From: Diphasiastrum complanatum
Lineage: Eukaryota; Streptophyta; Lycopodiopsida; Lycopodiales; Lycopodiaceae
Assembly: GCA_029204225.1 (NCBI GenBank)
Contig: CM055096.1
Span: 58,355,600 to 58,419,599, forward strand
Direction of reading: 5' to 3'
Length of the DNA: 64,000 bases
The position numbers and the translations under genes are program-made. Positions 11,609 through 23,423 of the stretch are shown here, one piece after another. The notes under the pieces were generated by a model that saw only the letters and a program-made list of their open reading frames with translations, was not told the DNA's origin and made no database searches. The first letter of the stretch is position 1; every line of letters starts with the position of its first letter.

Positions 11609-12590
11609 TCAAAATTTCTTAACAAAAAAAAACCATGGCCAACGCTTCTCGTTCAGTTGTCGAATAATTCTTCTCAGGATCTGTAAGTTGTCGGCTTGCA
11701 AATCTGATAGATATTTCTTGTATTCACCTGGCTGCGTAAAAAATGATCCAATTGCATATTTTGATGCATCAGTACGAACATGAAACTCGACTGTCCAAAT
11801 TGGAGCTCGTAGTATCGGTGCAGAAGCTAAAGCTTTCCTCAATTTCTCAAATGCTTCCAGCACCTCAACTGTCCAGATTGGTACAATAGTCAGCTTGTAT
11901 ATAGGTCTTGCTAAATTCGCAAAGAATAAAATGAATATTCGATAGCAATTTGTATGACCCATAAAAATGTAGACTCCTCAAATTGTTCTTGGCGGCAGTA
12001 ACTCGACTATGACTTTGATTTTGAAATAATCCGTAGCAATGCCATGTCTTGATATCACATGTCCAAAGACAACTCCATGAGTAACCCAAATTTGACACTT
12101 TTCTGGATTTAAGGAGATTTGGTATTTGCGACAACGTTCAAACACTTTTCCCAAACGATCCAAGTGGTTTGTATCGGCACTATGGACTCCGAGTGGAAAA
12201 TAGGCAAAGCTTTTCAGTTTCAGAGGTATCTCCATAAAAACGGCATGCATTATCAAAGTCTTGGAGAAATCGGACTGGGTCAGATTCACCATCATACTTT
12301 GGTGCATCGATACGTGGAATTTATTATGCCATGTCCATTTTTGGACCATGTTATCTTTCCAAAACAATGCTTTCGAATGAATTTCATGACAACAATTTCC
12401 TCTTTATTATTATTTGTCTCTCTTTTGAGGATTGGGCTCTGAAACTGGATGGATAATTGTTGTTGATTTTTTGAGAGCTCGTGAACAGTGGCCGCTCCAA
12501 GCGGGTTGTTAGTAGGGTCTACCCAAACTGTCGTGCCCCGTACTCTGATGAAGACTAGAGTTATTGCATGACTCGATGGTTGAGCAAAGA
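11609..12590 (-). pseudogene. Ty3/gypsy gag fused to RT end and RNase H, decayed
   Basis: Reading leftwards there are gag-like motifs (WSKNGHG, then APKYDGESDPVRFLQDFDNAC and FYGDTSETEKL, as in the retrotransposon gag domain) from about 12330 to 12190. They pass directly into the end of a gypsy RT: HLDRLGKVFERCRKYQISL, NPEKCQ, then GHVISRHGI. The RNase H start follows: FEKLRKALASAPILRAP and FHVRTDASKYAIGSF. The middle of pol is missing, and frames change at least twice. Part of the gag (12328-12375) also occurs at 38743-38790. Inactive remnant. Confidence 0.7.
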
Positions 12591-12966
12591 GCAATATAGA
12601 TCTACGACCATTATCATTTATTATTCACCATTATATTGCAGCTTCCTCTTGAACGGTTGGCAGTTTGAACCCTTACGAGTTTTGCAGTCTGATCGTATTA
12701 TATTCAAGCCTGGGTGGGCATATTGCTGTGCTCAGCTTTGCAAGTTGAAACTAGCTTCAAGCTGGAGCTTCTTATTTGATCATTAGTTTTCCCTAATACC
12801 GGTAACCAGGCTCAAAACTTTTCTTTGAATCGTCATTGTGATTACAAACACTATCACTACAATGTGTGGCTGGAAATCTTGTTGCAGCTCTTGTTGTCAC
12901 ACTCAACCGGCGGCCCCATTAGTGGATATATTCTAATTTCTAAGCTCTTCACTTGATATTGAAGAA
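12591..12966. other. No gene recognised
   Basis: Spacer between the gypsy scrap and repeat X. Short open frames only, with no domains and no repeat copies noticed. Confidence 0.4.
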
Positions 12967-14262
12967 TATTTCTCGTGACTGTAGGTGTGTTAGTAACTTG
13001 AGTCATTAGCAATGTACAGTCTACACTGGAAATTCAGGATTAATCTCATGAAATCTTGAATAATGTAAAGTCGACACTGGAAATTGAAGATATTTTCTCG
13101 GGAAATCTTACTGGCATTTCTTTCCTGTTGCTTTCCCCCAGGCCTCGACTGTTGCTTTCGTTCATCGACAACGGCCTTTGTTTTCAATTTGGAGTTCGCC
13201 TTCATTTTCACTCTTATGACTCCTGCTGCACTCCCTTGGGTTTGCCAGAGGGTCAGGCAGTACCCCCAGGGCTGCGTTTTGATCAAGTCTCGAAGGTGGT
13301 CCTTAGTCCTGGTTGTTCACATAACAGGTCAGATTTTTATATGCACTAAGCTTCCTCATGAGAAGAACTGCTCCTCCTCCTACAAGTGGGTTTAGTGTAT
13401 TTAGGAACTTTCATGACACCTGAACATGCAGGGCCAGCAGGGCCAGGGCCAGCCTCGTTCCCACCCTCTTTCAACCAGCAATCCCCATCAAATCAGAAGA
13501 AATATAATCATTTCATTTTTTTAATGTTCTTATGTCAAAACACGTTGCGTATTGAATAGCTAATGTTGCGAGTTGCCTGTTTGTATTGAATAGCTTTTTT
13601 AACAATTTTAATAAAGTGGGTCAAATTTAGACATTTAAAAAAAAAATTCATAGAGATGTTTTTTAAATAAGCACATTAGATTTTGGATCTTAGATTTTAG
13701 TTACTCACAAATTGAGACTATGATTCTTAGTAGCCATTTTATAAACAAGACTCTTAAAAAAAATAGCTTACATTTCAAATAAACAAAGACAAATTTGTAC
13801 TTCATACTTTTTGATGTACTCAAAATATATCATAATTTAGGATATTGTAATTTGAAATAGAAATGTAAACATAAGATAATTTTATATTATATAAAATTTA
13901 AATTGGCATTGAGAATACAATGTAAAGATCAAACATGTATGTTTCAAAAGAGGGTTTGCATGATACAAGTAGCAACAATAAACGTAATTAAAATACCTCA
14001 TACTGAGAAATAGTATATGATAATATAGATTAATGAAAACTTATCAAAAAATATTCTCTTACAAAATTAAATCAAATTAAAAGGTTGTGTAGTAAACTTC
14101 TCTCAAAATTCAATAAAACTAGTCAACAAAATGATGATATGGCTCTCAAAACATTCAACATAAAATTAAAAATATTGAAATGCCAACCCATAAATCTTTC
14201 TAAACTTATTTATAAAAGTTTTATCCTATTGATTTTTCCTTATACATTTTGTACAAAAAAAG
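12967..14262 (+). repeat. Dispersed repeat X, second copy
   Basis: Direct near-copy of 39006-40415, starting at TTTCTCGTGACTGTAG and ending near TTTTGTACA. It lacks about 80 bp found at 39319-39398 in the right IR1 copy and, mirrored, in the left arm. Divergence from the other copies is clearly higher than between the IR1 arms, so this copy is older or independent. Function unknown. Confidence 0.7.
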
Positions 14263-14544
14263 TTTACGGAAGCACCTGATTTTACGGAAGCAAACGAAGA
14301 TCCACGCTTTTCCAAGTGCCAAGCGGAATGACATCACCTGACATGTGTTGCAGTGGGTCCTGCATCAGATTAGGGGTGGATAATATTAGCGGATTCCAGA
14401 GAATCTCCAGATGCCGAGCCAAGCTGAAGACACAGAGTATCTCTCATCCATGACCGAGGAGGTCTCAGAAGGAGGTGAGCAGAAGAAGCTGAGAGTCGAG
14501 CATGAGATCCGAGGATTACTAGCTAAGATTACAGTTATTTTCTA
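14263..14544. other. GC-richer stretch, no gene recognised
   Basis: About 280 bp with higher GC than its surroundings. An open frame starts at 14411 (MPSQAEDTEYLSS) but runs into the following LTR, so it is not a complete gene. It could be the 3' internal end of a lost gypsy element. Confidence 0.3.
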
Positions 14545-15863
14545 TGTGAGCCTACGTGGTGTATCCCATAGAAGGAACAACCATGTAGGAAAGAGTAATG
14601 TTCCTAGGCAATGTAAATAAGTGTAGACCCCCTTAAATAATTTAGAGTGAGCCACCTTTTGATGGTGACCTCTAGTGGAAGGGCTATTTCCACTTGTAAT
14701 TTCTAAATTAGTGGAATTATCTCTTAGGATCCACATGGGCAGCCCTCTTGCTTATTTAAGGGCCCCCCTCTCTTGTGAGGGAGCTTTTATTGTATTGTCA
14801 TCTCTCTTGATTGAATAAAGAAGATCCTCCATGAGTTCTTGGAAATTGAGAAGCTCCTTGTTCATGGCTATCTTCTTGAGTGAAATTCCTATGCACATGT
14901 TCTGGTTTCTTGTTGTGAATGTGGATTAATTAGATTTCTTGCTTACTTTCTTGCAATGTGGAATGTAGATATGGATTAATTTCCTTGTTTTTTGATTTTG
15001 TAGTTTCAGCATATAGGTAAACTATATAGGCTGAGATTGTGGATCTGATCTTGCATATTCACTAACAATCTTGTCCTTGATTGCTCTTGGGTATTCCAAG
15101 CATCGAGAAATGGGTGTTTCTTGATTCTTGGGTTGCTAGAATGCTGTTAGAAAGTTAGCTTTCTTGATTCTTGTTTCTCGTTGTGTAGCTTAATTTTGTT
15201 ATTATATTGTAACCTGATTTCTTAGGATAGTTTGATAGGTAGATTTGTAGACTTGCTCTCTGTCCTAGAACGTTAATCTGTGCTTGAGCAAGGATTGGTT
15301 ACATGGCTTGTAAATGCATGTAGCTGAGTGAATGTAACCGTTTCATCCCACTGACAGGCTGGGAATACACATTGCAAACTGAGAAACATTTTTGCCTGGA
15401 AACCAGTCTAAACAAGAGGACTTAACTTCAAAGAACTAGCTTCTAGAAACGGACGGAAACACCCAGTTTATGCTGGATTTTCACCTAACTTTGCAAAGGA
15501 AGTGTGTTTTACTATGTATTCCCATTCTCCATAGTGAGAAGATAGAAACTTTTTGGAGCCTCAAGGAGAAACTCGAGTTTCCTCTCATTTTATGGTGATT
15601 ACTCTTGATTTCCAATGAAACCCAGCTTTGGCACTTTGTAAACACTGTCTACAGGCCGTACTACAACCTTATTTCCACACGTGTGGAGTTGGATTATACT
15701 ATTTGATCAATGCTTTGATTGTCTCTACTTGTTTCCTATCAAGCTGCTAAACTAGATCTTGTTTTCTGATGACTAGTTTATGATAGATTGTTTAACAAGC
15801 ATACAATCACCTTGTGGATCATTCAAAGATCCATTTATGGTCCTTAGTACTGTACTTTTCACA
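14545..15863 (+). repeat. Mosaic 5' LTR of copia element
   Basis: Ends are TGTGAGCC and TTTTCACA, 1319 bp, immediately followed by a tRNA-Met primer site. The first ~925 bp resemble the gypsy LTR at 55021-55946 (including the CACTGACAGGCTGGGAA block). The last ~390 bp, from TGCTGGATTTTCACC, match the 3' part of the solo LTR at 36899-37589 (opposite strand). The LTR thus looks recombinant, or is a nested gypsy LTR with the copia LTR start lost. Confidence 0.65.
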
Positions 15864-15879
15864 TGGTATCAGAGTCAAG
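15864..15879 (+). other. tRNA-Met primer-binding site
   Basis: TGGTATCAGAGTCAAG directly after the LTR terminal CACA. This is the standard minus-strand primer site of plant copia elements. A 600-bp leader separates it from gag at 16487. Confidence 0.8.
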
Positions 15880-16486
15880 TACAAGGCCATTGATCTATGT
15901 CTGAATCTAATCCAGTTTTAGCAGGTTTTGGTGCAAAAAGCTAGTATTGGAAGGGCGAGCTGGTATCCAGGTTTTGGTGAGGGGATTTGATCCCAAACAT
16001 TTTTAGGATCAAAATCCGTACTGTTCACACATTTGGGCATCTCTGAACCAGCATTTAATAACCCATATTCATTGGATCATAGAAAATTGATCTGGTGTCA
16101 GTTTGATGTAATTTTTGGTGCGGATAAGCTACCAAGATCACTTGCCATTGATTAGTTTTGAGTTTGTTTCATGAAAACTAATTAATATAGGCTGATTTCA
16201 GACCTTCTTAAAGTGGAAACCAGGTCTTGAAAGTACATCAAAGTGAATGAGAGAGATAGAGTCAGTTTTTGTCCAAGAATAGCCAAGATTGGCAAGATTT
16301 GCTTGAGTGTAGTTTTCATCTCATCTTATCTTCATTCCAGCTTGTGAGGGAGTGATAGAACTGTGATTACAAATCCATCTGTTGGATTAGAAGTCAACAT
16401 TTGAGTGAAACACTACAAGTTAGAAACCTTTGTGAGTTTCAGGTCCAAACAAATCTATATCTTGTGTGTAGAATATTGCTAGTAAG

Positions 16487-17350
16487 ATGGGATCAGTGGG
16501 AGCCTACCTTCTAGAAGCTAGTGAGAGATTAAATTCTACCAATTATGCTATTTGGAAAGTGAGGATGGAGTCACTAATGGTGATCCAGGATCTTTATGAG
16601 TTTCTAATAGATGATGAAGATGACCTTCTAGGTGCACAGGAATTGAATTAGTGAGATACAAGAAGAGGTCTAGGATTGCACTTCACTGTATGAAGATGAA
16701 TGTAAGCAATGATCTTTTAAGGGAAGTATCATCATGTAAGAGTGCTAAAGAGGCTTGGGAATCTTTAAAATCTATCTATGAGTCTAGTAACACTTCGAGG
16801 GTTCTCATGCTTGGGAATCAGATTCTACAAAGCATGAAGAGGAGTGATGAGAGTGCATAGGATTATGTGCTTAGAATCAAGTCTCTCAATAGGGAGTTAG
16901 CTTCCATTGGAGAGAAGATTCAAGATAGTGAGCTTGTTTAGATTGTCCTCAATGGTCTAGGGAGTGGCTTTACAAATTTGGTCCAAAGCTTTGCAATCCA
17001 AGACACTTTGCCTACTATAGAAAGCTACACAATGTATTAGTAACTGAAGAGTGTAGGATGTTGCATACCAATGCAAGAATGAATACTATTTCTCTGTAGG
17101 ATGGTGATGAGAAAGCTAATTTCTCATTCAAAATCAAGAAGAAGACTAATGGCAAGAAGAAGCACTTCAAGGAGACCAAGGAGGAGGATGAGGCTTCAAG
17201 CTCAAAGGGCAAGATCAAAGACAAGTCCAAGTACAAATGTTTTTTCTATGGAAAGAAAGGACATTTTGCATCAGAATGTCTCAAGAAGAAGAAGTCACAA
17301 GAGAGCAAACAAAGCAACATTGCACATCAGGAGGAGGAGGAGGATGAAGA
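16487..17350 (+). pseudogene. Copia gag, frameshifted
   Basis: ATG at 16487 opens MGSVGAYLLEASERL, followed by NYAIWKVRMESL, the typical copia gag start. A frameshift near 16640 ends this frame; gag resumes at 16651 (RYKKRSRIALHCMKMNVSN). Stops occur at 16858 (DESA*DYVLRIKSL) and 16939. The zinc knuckle at about 17238-17280 reads CFFYGKKGHFASEC: the second Cys is Tyr, so it is broken. Basic tail and protease follow. The neighbouring gag at 19002 belongs to the same family. Confidence 0.8.
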
Positions 17351-17357
17351 GTCATCC

Positions 17358-18511
17358 TTGATGGTTTCCAACAAACCACCATCATCCAAGAGCAACACCA
17401 ATGATTCTTGGTGGATTGATAGTGGGGCAAGTTCCCACATGACATATCAAAAGGACATATTCTCCACCTTACTTTCTTACAATGACTTACATAGATCAAT
17501 CTATACTGCAAGTAGTCAAGAATGTAAGATAAGTGGAATAGGAACAATTCCCTTGTATGTGGGATCATCCAAAAGGATGAAACTTGATAATGTTCTTTAT
17601 GTTCCTAAGTTAACCAAGACTTTGCTTAGTGTTGGCCAGTTAATGGATAATGGGCTAGATGTACAATTTAAGCATGGAGTTTGTTCCATCCTTAGAAATG
17701 ATGAATGTATAGCCAAAGGCTTTAAGCAAGGTAGATTGTTTAAGCTTGATGCTAATATTGCAGTGGAGAGTGTTAACTTGGCAAAGGTGGAGCTATCAAA
17801 GGTGGAACTGTGGCACAAAAGGTTGGGCCACCCCAACTACAAAGCCATGGAATCTATGGTTGCAAAGGAACTTGCAGTTGGACTCCCCAAGCATTTGTCA
17901 AAGTGTGGGAAGAGATGTGAAGCATGCAGCCTCTCAAAGGCTCACAAACTACCCTTCTCAAGATCTACATCAAGATCAAACTCTCCTCTTGAACTCATCC
18001 ATTCGGATGTTCATAGTTTTTCACATGAGTCTAATGGTGGTGCCAAGTACTATGTAATCTTCATTGATGACTATTCTAGATTTTGTTGGATGTACCTCTT
18101 GTCTAGCAAATCAATGGTGTTTGATTCTTTTGTAAAGTTCAAAAATTTGGTAGAAAATCAACTTAGTACCAAGATTAAGGTGTTAAGGAGTGATAATGGA
18201 GGTGTGGTGAAGCAATAACTTGTGCTAACTATTTGTGCAATAGATTGCCAAACCAAGCCATTGGACGAATCACACCATTTGAAGCTCTATTTGGAGAGAA
18301 GCCCAATCTCAATGATCTCAAAGTTTTTGGATCCACTTGCTATGTACACCAGTCCTTGGATAAGAGAAGGAAGGATGATGCAACATCCATCAAAGGCATC
18401 TTTGTGGGATATGGTGAGAATAGCAAAGGTTATAGAGTCTTCAATCCCATCACTAGCACGGTGATAGCGACTCTAACCAATAGTTTACTTGAAGATTTGA
18501 AGTTCAAATGA
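17358..18511 (+). pseudogene. Copia protease-integrase with internal deletion
   Basis: The 286-codon open frame from 17358 holds a protease with DSGASSHMT, the LLSVGQLM motif, the pre-integrase WHKRLGHPN zinc half, CEACSLSKAHKLPF, and the integrase core with HSDVHSF (first Asp), IDDYSRFCW and LRSDNGG (second Asp). It stops just after. A deletion then joins it to the late integrase, open at 18233-18511: EALFGEKPNLNDLKVFGSTC and GIFVGYGENSKGYR. The glutamate of the DDE triad, RT and RNase H are lost. The protease half is unusually well preserved. Confidence 0.85.
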
Positions 18512-19001
18512 GTGTGCAAAGTTCAAGTGTACTTCCCACATGTGTGCGAGGCTGCTGGAATTGTACTTTCACCATATCTATGTGATTTTTCCATATTTGT
18601 GCTTCAAAGGAATTTGTGAGAGTGAAACTAGTGATTTGCTTTGTAAAAATCCATTGATCTCATTGTAGTTTTGATGTGAAAATGGTGTTAGATGAATGAT
18701 AAACCTCTAAATAATTGAGAGTGATTTTTGAGGCTTGTGCTCATTGAGTTCTAGAGAGAGACTAAATCCATTCCAAACACCATAGGGAGGCATTGGCACT
18801 TCCAAGAGTCAAATTAAAATTTTCCAAGAGGATAGTATGTGTAGAATTCTATTTCTCAAGTCTTTTTGAGTTTAAGATCATTATAGATCTTACTTATTGA
18901 GTTTTGTGAGATTCAAGTGAGTAGCTTTGTGGCTAAATTCTGAGAAAGAGAGAAGGGAGAGCCTTTAAATAGTACATTTGTTGTACTTGTTACTAGTAAA
19001 A
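18512..19001. other. Leader or LTR sequence of the next copia piece
   Basis: Non-coding stretch between two copia coding pieces. It probably comes from the leader or LTR of the element whose gag starts at 19002, but no tRNA-Met primer site and no LTR ends were seen. Confidence 0.35.
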
Positions 19002-19833
19002 ATGGGCTCAATTGAAGCATATCTTCTTGAAGCTAGTGAAAGGTTGAATTCAAGTAACTATTCAATCTGGAAAGTAAGAATGGAGTCACTTCTAGTGCTC
19101 CAAGATTTGTATGATCTTGTTCTTGGTGAAGAGGAAGAGCCTCAAGGAGGACAAGATCTAGTGAAGTACAAGAAGAGATCTAGGCTAGCATTACATTGTC
19201 TTAAAATGAATGTTAGTAATGTTCCTGCACTTACTAAGAGTTTGCTTAGTGTAGGATAGTTGATGGATGATGGTTTAGATGTCCTTTTGAGCAAGGTGTT
19301 TGCTCCATTATGATGAATGACACTTGCATTGTAAAGGGATTCAAGCAAGGGAGGCTATTTAAGCTTGATGCTAATGTATTTCTTGGAGTGTGAACATGGC
19401 TAAGGAGGAGCTTAATCAAATGGAGCTTTGGCATAAGAGGTTGGGCCATCCCAACTTCAAATCAATGGAGACGCTATGCACAAAGGATCTTGCACTCGGC
19501 CTTCCAAAGACATTCTCAAAGTGTGGAAAGAGTTGTGAGGCTTGTAGCCTCTCAAAGGCACACAAGCTACCATTTGCTAACTCTTCCACTAGATCTTCTA
19601 AGGCATTAGATCTCATTCATAGTAATGTGCACTCTTTTTCTAAAGAATCTAAAGGAGGTGCATTACTGTATGTATCTTTTATTGATGATTACCCTAGATA
19701 CACTTGGATTGAACTTTTGGATTCCAAAAAAAAAGTGTTCGAGTCTTTTGTAAGTTTCAAAACTCTAGTTGAGAATCAACTTGATGCTAAAGTAAAAATA
19801 TTGAGGTGTGAACTTGAAGTGAAGGTCTACTAA
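19002..19833 (+). pseudogene. Copia gag-protease-integrase, internally deleted
   Basis: ATG at 19002 gives a gag start close to that at 16487 (MGSIEAYLLEASERLN). After KMNVSN the frame jumps straight into VPALTKSLLSVG of the protease end, deleting most of gag, the knuckle and the DSGA site. A TAG follows at once. From 19390 another frame reads ELWHKRLGHPNFKSME, CEACSLSKAHKLPF, a VHSFSKESKGGA stretch in which the catalytic HSD is HSN, and IDDYPRYTW, ending at 19833. The same deletion junction is present at 62656-63077 on the other strand. Confidence 0.8.
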
Positions 19834-20214
19834 TTTCTAAAGTCTTGACTTTAAATGTTGTGACTTAAAAAGAACAAATCAACAAAACACTGTTGAATAA
19901 AACCGAAAAGAACTCAAAGCTTAGTGAAGAAATTCAACATTCAATCACATGAGCATTCATTCATGAGACTTGCTGAGGGGCCAAGATGGGGACCCCGAAG
20001 GATTTTCTTTTAAATTATGCAAGATCAAATGTCCCAAGCCAAATACATATACAGTAGTTTGGGAAGATGGATTTTTAAATCTTTACATCAACCAAATGTT
20101 AACAAATTTTGGATCTTAAATAATCTTATACCAAGAAAAGTGGTTTCTTATGACATGCAAAAGCTTATTGATCAAGAAAAGAGCATGCATAGGCATTTGA
20201 CATTAGATGGCATG
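19834..20214. other. No gene recognised
   Basis: Non-coding, leading into the minisatellite region. Short open frames only. Confidence 0.35.
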
Positions 20215-20541
20215 ACATGCATGAATCAAATCTGACATGCAAACTTCAATTCCAACATGCAAAGTCATTAGGCTAGGGATGGTATGACATGCAAGCTCTA
20301 ATTCCAACATGCAAGCTTCAAATCATACATGCAAGTTCCCACTGTCAGACATGCAAGCTCCCAAATCAGATATGCAAGTTCCAATCAGACATGCAACTCC
20401 CAAATCAAACATGCATGACCAATAAGCTATGGATGGTGTGACATACAAAGCCATGAAGTCATGGATGGTGTGACATGCAAGGCCATCAAGTTATGGATGG
20501 TGTGACATGCATGACCTTCAGTCTTATGGATGGTGTGAAAG

Positions 20542-20572
<31 letters not shown>
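20215..20572. repeat. Two degenerate minisatellites and a GA tract
   Basis: 20215-20420 is built from imperfect units of roughly 17-20 bp around ACATGCAAGCTCCAAATC. 20420-20540 has three to four units of about 38 bp around TATGGATGGTGTGACATGC. A perfect (GA)14 tract lies at 20545-20572. The CATGCAA core occurs in both arrays, so the second may derive from the first. Confidence 0.75.
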
Positions 20573-20575
<3 letters not shown>

Positions 20576-20618
20576 AAGAGGTAAGAGAAAGTGAGTGAGT
20601 GTGTGTTTGTAAGTGGTT

Positions 20619-20673
20619 CCAAAATGGTTCCAATCCAAGCTTGAAAGATCCTCCTCAAGCCATAGCTCCAAGC
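20619..20673 (-). repeat. 55-bp inversion-breakpoint duplication, left copy
   Basis: The reverse complement equals 33564-33618 with one mismatch in 55 bp. On this side it is continuous with LTR-like DNA to its left and abuts the copia integrase at 20674. See 33564-33618 for the partner. Taken with the split copia element, this marks the ends of an inversion. Confidence 0.85.
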
Positions 20674-21930
20674 GTAGTAGGAATACAAGCCTTGTAGGAT
20701 CTACTCACCTCACTATATCCAACAAATCTACCTTTCCTTGAAGATGGATCCTCCTTTGTCCTATCATGAAGAGTTATATTGACACTCAGCCTCCTCTTGA
20801 ATAGCATCTCAAAAGGTGTTCTTCCATCCAATATAGTACTCAGCCACCTATTGCATAGAAATTTAGCACACAACAAGGCTTGATCCCAAAATGGTCTAGG
20901 AAGATTAGCAGTTAACCTCATGGCTTTGGCACCTTCACATAATGTCCTATTCTTCCTCTCGGCCACTCCATTTTGTTGAGGTGTCCTTGGAGTTGTGTAC
21001 TCCCTCTTGATCCCATACTCATCACAAAAGGCCTTGAACTTGGTTGAGATATACTCATCATCATTGTCACTCCTCAAGCACTTGATCCTTGTGGAAAATT
21101 GGTTCTCCCTTGCAATCTTGAACTTCACAAAGACATCATACACTTCATCTTTGCTCTTTAATAGATATACCCAACAATATCTACTAAAATCATCAATGAA
21201 AGCTACATACATCTTAGTTCCACTATTGCTAATTGTAGTAGTTCCATGAATATCTGAATGTACAAATTGAAAAGGCTTTGTAGATCTAGATGTAGATCTA
21301 GTATAAGGTATTCTATGTGACTTTGACAAAGAACAAGGCTCACAAACATTATTGATGCTAGTTAAGGAACTTGGAAGGCCAAACACAACTTGCTTTCTAG
21401 CCATTACCTCCAATGCTTTGAAGTTGAGATGCCCCATCCTCTTATGCTAAACCTCTTGCATGGATATTTGCTCACTTGCCACACATCCAACTTGGTTAGC
21501 AATAACACAAGCATCTAGTTTGAATAACTCCCCTTGTCTTTTACCTTTTGCAATCAAGACATCCTTCCTTTTGATCATACAAGCATCTCCATCCAGCTCC
21601 ACTTTAAGACCTTTGCTTAGCAATTGACTCACACTAAGTAGGTTCTTAGTAACAGATTGAATGAACAAAAAATCTTTCAAATGAACCTATTTGTATAGAG
21701 AGATATAGGAATTGTGCCAATCCCTTTGATTGCACACATACCATCATTGGCCATGTAGATCACCCTCTTGTCATCTCCATATGCCAACAAAGAAGTGAAA
21801 TACTCGTGAAAAGTCATGTGTGAGCTTGCTCCACTATCAATCCACCATGGATCAATATCTCCAACAATAGAACTCAAACATGAAGACATCACAAAAGCAT
21901 CATCATTTGTGTTTTTAACATCAACACCAT
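20674..21930 (-). pseudogene. Copia protease-integrase, left chimera copy
   Basis: Protease start with WWIDSGASSHMTF (21892-21677), then LLSVSQLLSKGLKVE (21680-21447). A stop just before the zinc half leads into a 260-codon integrase frame (21437-20655) beginning MGHLNFKALEVM. It has CEPCSLSKSHRIPYTR, HSDIHGT (Asp), IDDFSRYCWVYLL, RSDNDDEYIS (Asp) and QQNGVAERKNRT (Glu), so the DDE triad is readable in one frame. This is better than the partner at 57678-58439, which is frameshifted there. About 30 bp are missing near 20785 relative to the partner. The RT part is not adjacent; it lies at 33619 facing the other way. Confidence 0.85.
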
Positions 21931-21937
21931 CCTCATC

Positions 21938-22132
21938 TGTTCATAGATTCTTTGAATCTGTGAACACGGTTCTAGTGATTTCTTTACCTCTTCTTGAGTT
22001 ACGGTTCTTTATGATTCTTCTTCTTATTAGAACAGCTACAAAGCAGAAGCGTTACTCAGATTTGAACATGTATTTCCCAGCCTGTTAGTGGGAGACACGG
22101 TTTCGATACTCAGGTACATGCAGAAACCGACC
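21938..22132 (-). repeat. Shortened 3' LTR of gypsy piece (left copy)
   Basis: About 195 bp, the reverse complement of which matches the last part of the gypsy LTR at 23444-23640 (AACCGTGTCTCCCACTG and the AGAACCGTGTTCACAG block). The first ~725 bp of the LTR are missing: the deletion that removed pol also removed the start of this LTR. The coding-orientation end reads TATGAACA. Confidence 0.75.
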
Positions 22133-23412
22133 ATGTATCTAATTCATCATATGTTGTGGATGACCAATCATCGTTTACCTTGGCGGGATTGACATGGCCT
22201 GTTGAGTCACCCGTGACTCGTTTATCGTGGTTACCAAAGGTAGTTTTGCTATGCTTCCAATCTTGGACAACATCTGCCATCTGGAGCCAGGGTGTACCAA
22301 GAAGGAGTTTATATGTATTGTTATCTTCTGGTAAATCTAAGATGGCACAATCTAGCACAAATTTGACACTTGTTATGCGAACTTTTATGTTTGATAAATG
22401 ACTAGCAGGGTCAGTAACTCGTTGATCAGCCATGCGAAGTTTATATCATGGTTGATCGAGGGTATGAAAGCCCCATGACTTTGCTAATGACAAAGCCATG
22501 ATATTAACGCCCGATCCGCTATCTAGGATAGCAGATACTGTGGGATAGTCTTTATAGGACAAAGGTAGGGTGATGCTAGTCCCCTTAGCAACACCTATAC
22601 TCAACAGATTCATAGGAATTTGGGGAATCTCAGAAATCTCTTCTGTTTCTCACTGTTCATCAAGAATAGTAGGCAGCTAAAAATTTTGATGGATATAACG
22701 TTGAAGCCTAGTGAAGGATTTTACTGCGGTATGAAACGGCATGGTGAGTTGAGCTTGTAGGACGTTAGAAAATACTTCAAGTCCCTGTAGGGATTGCTCC
22801 TTTTCGGGGATATGAGCTGAGAACAGACTTTCTGTATGTTCTTCCTCTCGCAAAAACTCATCTCGAAACTCATGGTATTGCCGTTGTTCCACCTTTGGGT
22901 CTGGGTAATCTTTTGGTAATGTGGAAGCCGTCAAGTGGCTTACTTGGGGGTTAGCTGATTTGACATTATTTTGCTATTGTTCTTGTTGTTGGCATTGTGC
23001 TCTAGTGAGAATTCTAACAGGTTCGGATGAGATATGACGTGATGGAAGAATCATGTTAGGTTGTTTAGGACAATCCTTGAAACTGTGTTTATGGACACAG
23101 TCGGGACATTCCGCATGGTATTGGTTTTTTACTTTACAGTCAGCCATGAAATGTTCCGTTTCACTACAAATAAAGCAGCGGTTCCTTATTGGGCCTGTGG
23201 CAATAGCATAACCATCTTGCATGGCTAGCTGTGCTGGATTTTCTGGTGCTGACCTGGGGAATGGATATCCCCACTCCTCCCCCCCCCCAAATCTTGTGCC
23301 ATTGGTGATGTTGTTGGCGTTCGCATGGTAATCAATGTGGGTGGGGTGGTGACTTTGTCTGGTGGAGTAGCAGGGTGTGAGGTGGTCATATGTTGGGCTG
23401 CTGCTGATGTCG
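22110..23412 (-). pseudogene. Ty3/gypsy gag-protease, left copy
   Basis: Reading leftwards: two zinc-knuckle-like clusters (CFICSETEHFMADC and a following CPDCVHKHSFKDCP) at 23222-22974, an acidic gag C-terminus (22934-22677), a TAG stop shared with the other copy, and a retropepsin-like segment whose active site and tail are degraded here by extra frame changes (22433-22110 still reads LLLGTPWLQMADVVQDW). It is more decayed than the partner at 56001-57248. Confidence 0.8.
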
Positions 23413-23423
23413 TTGCTCCATCA

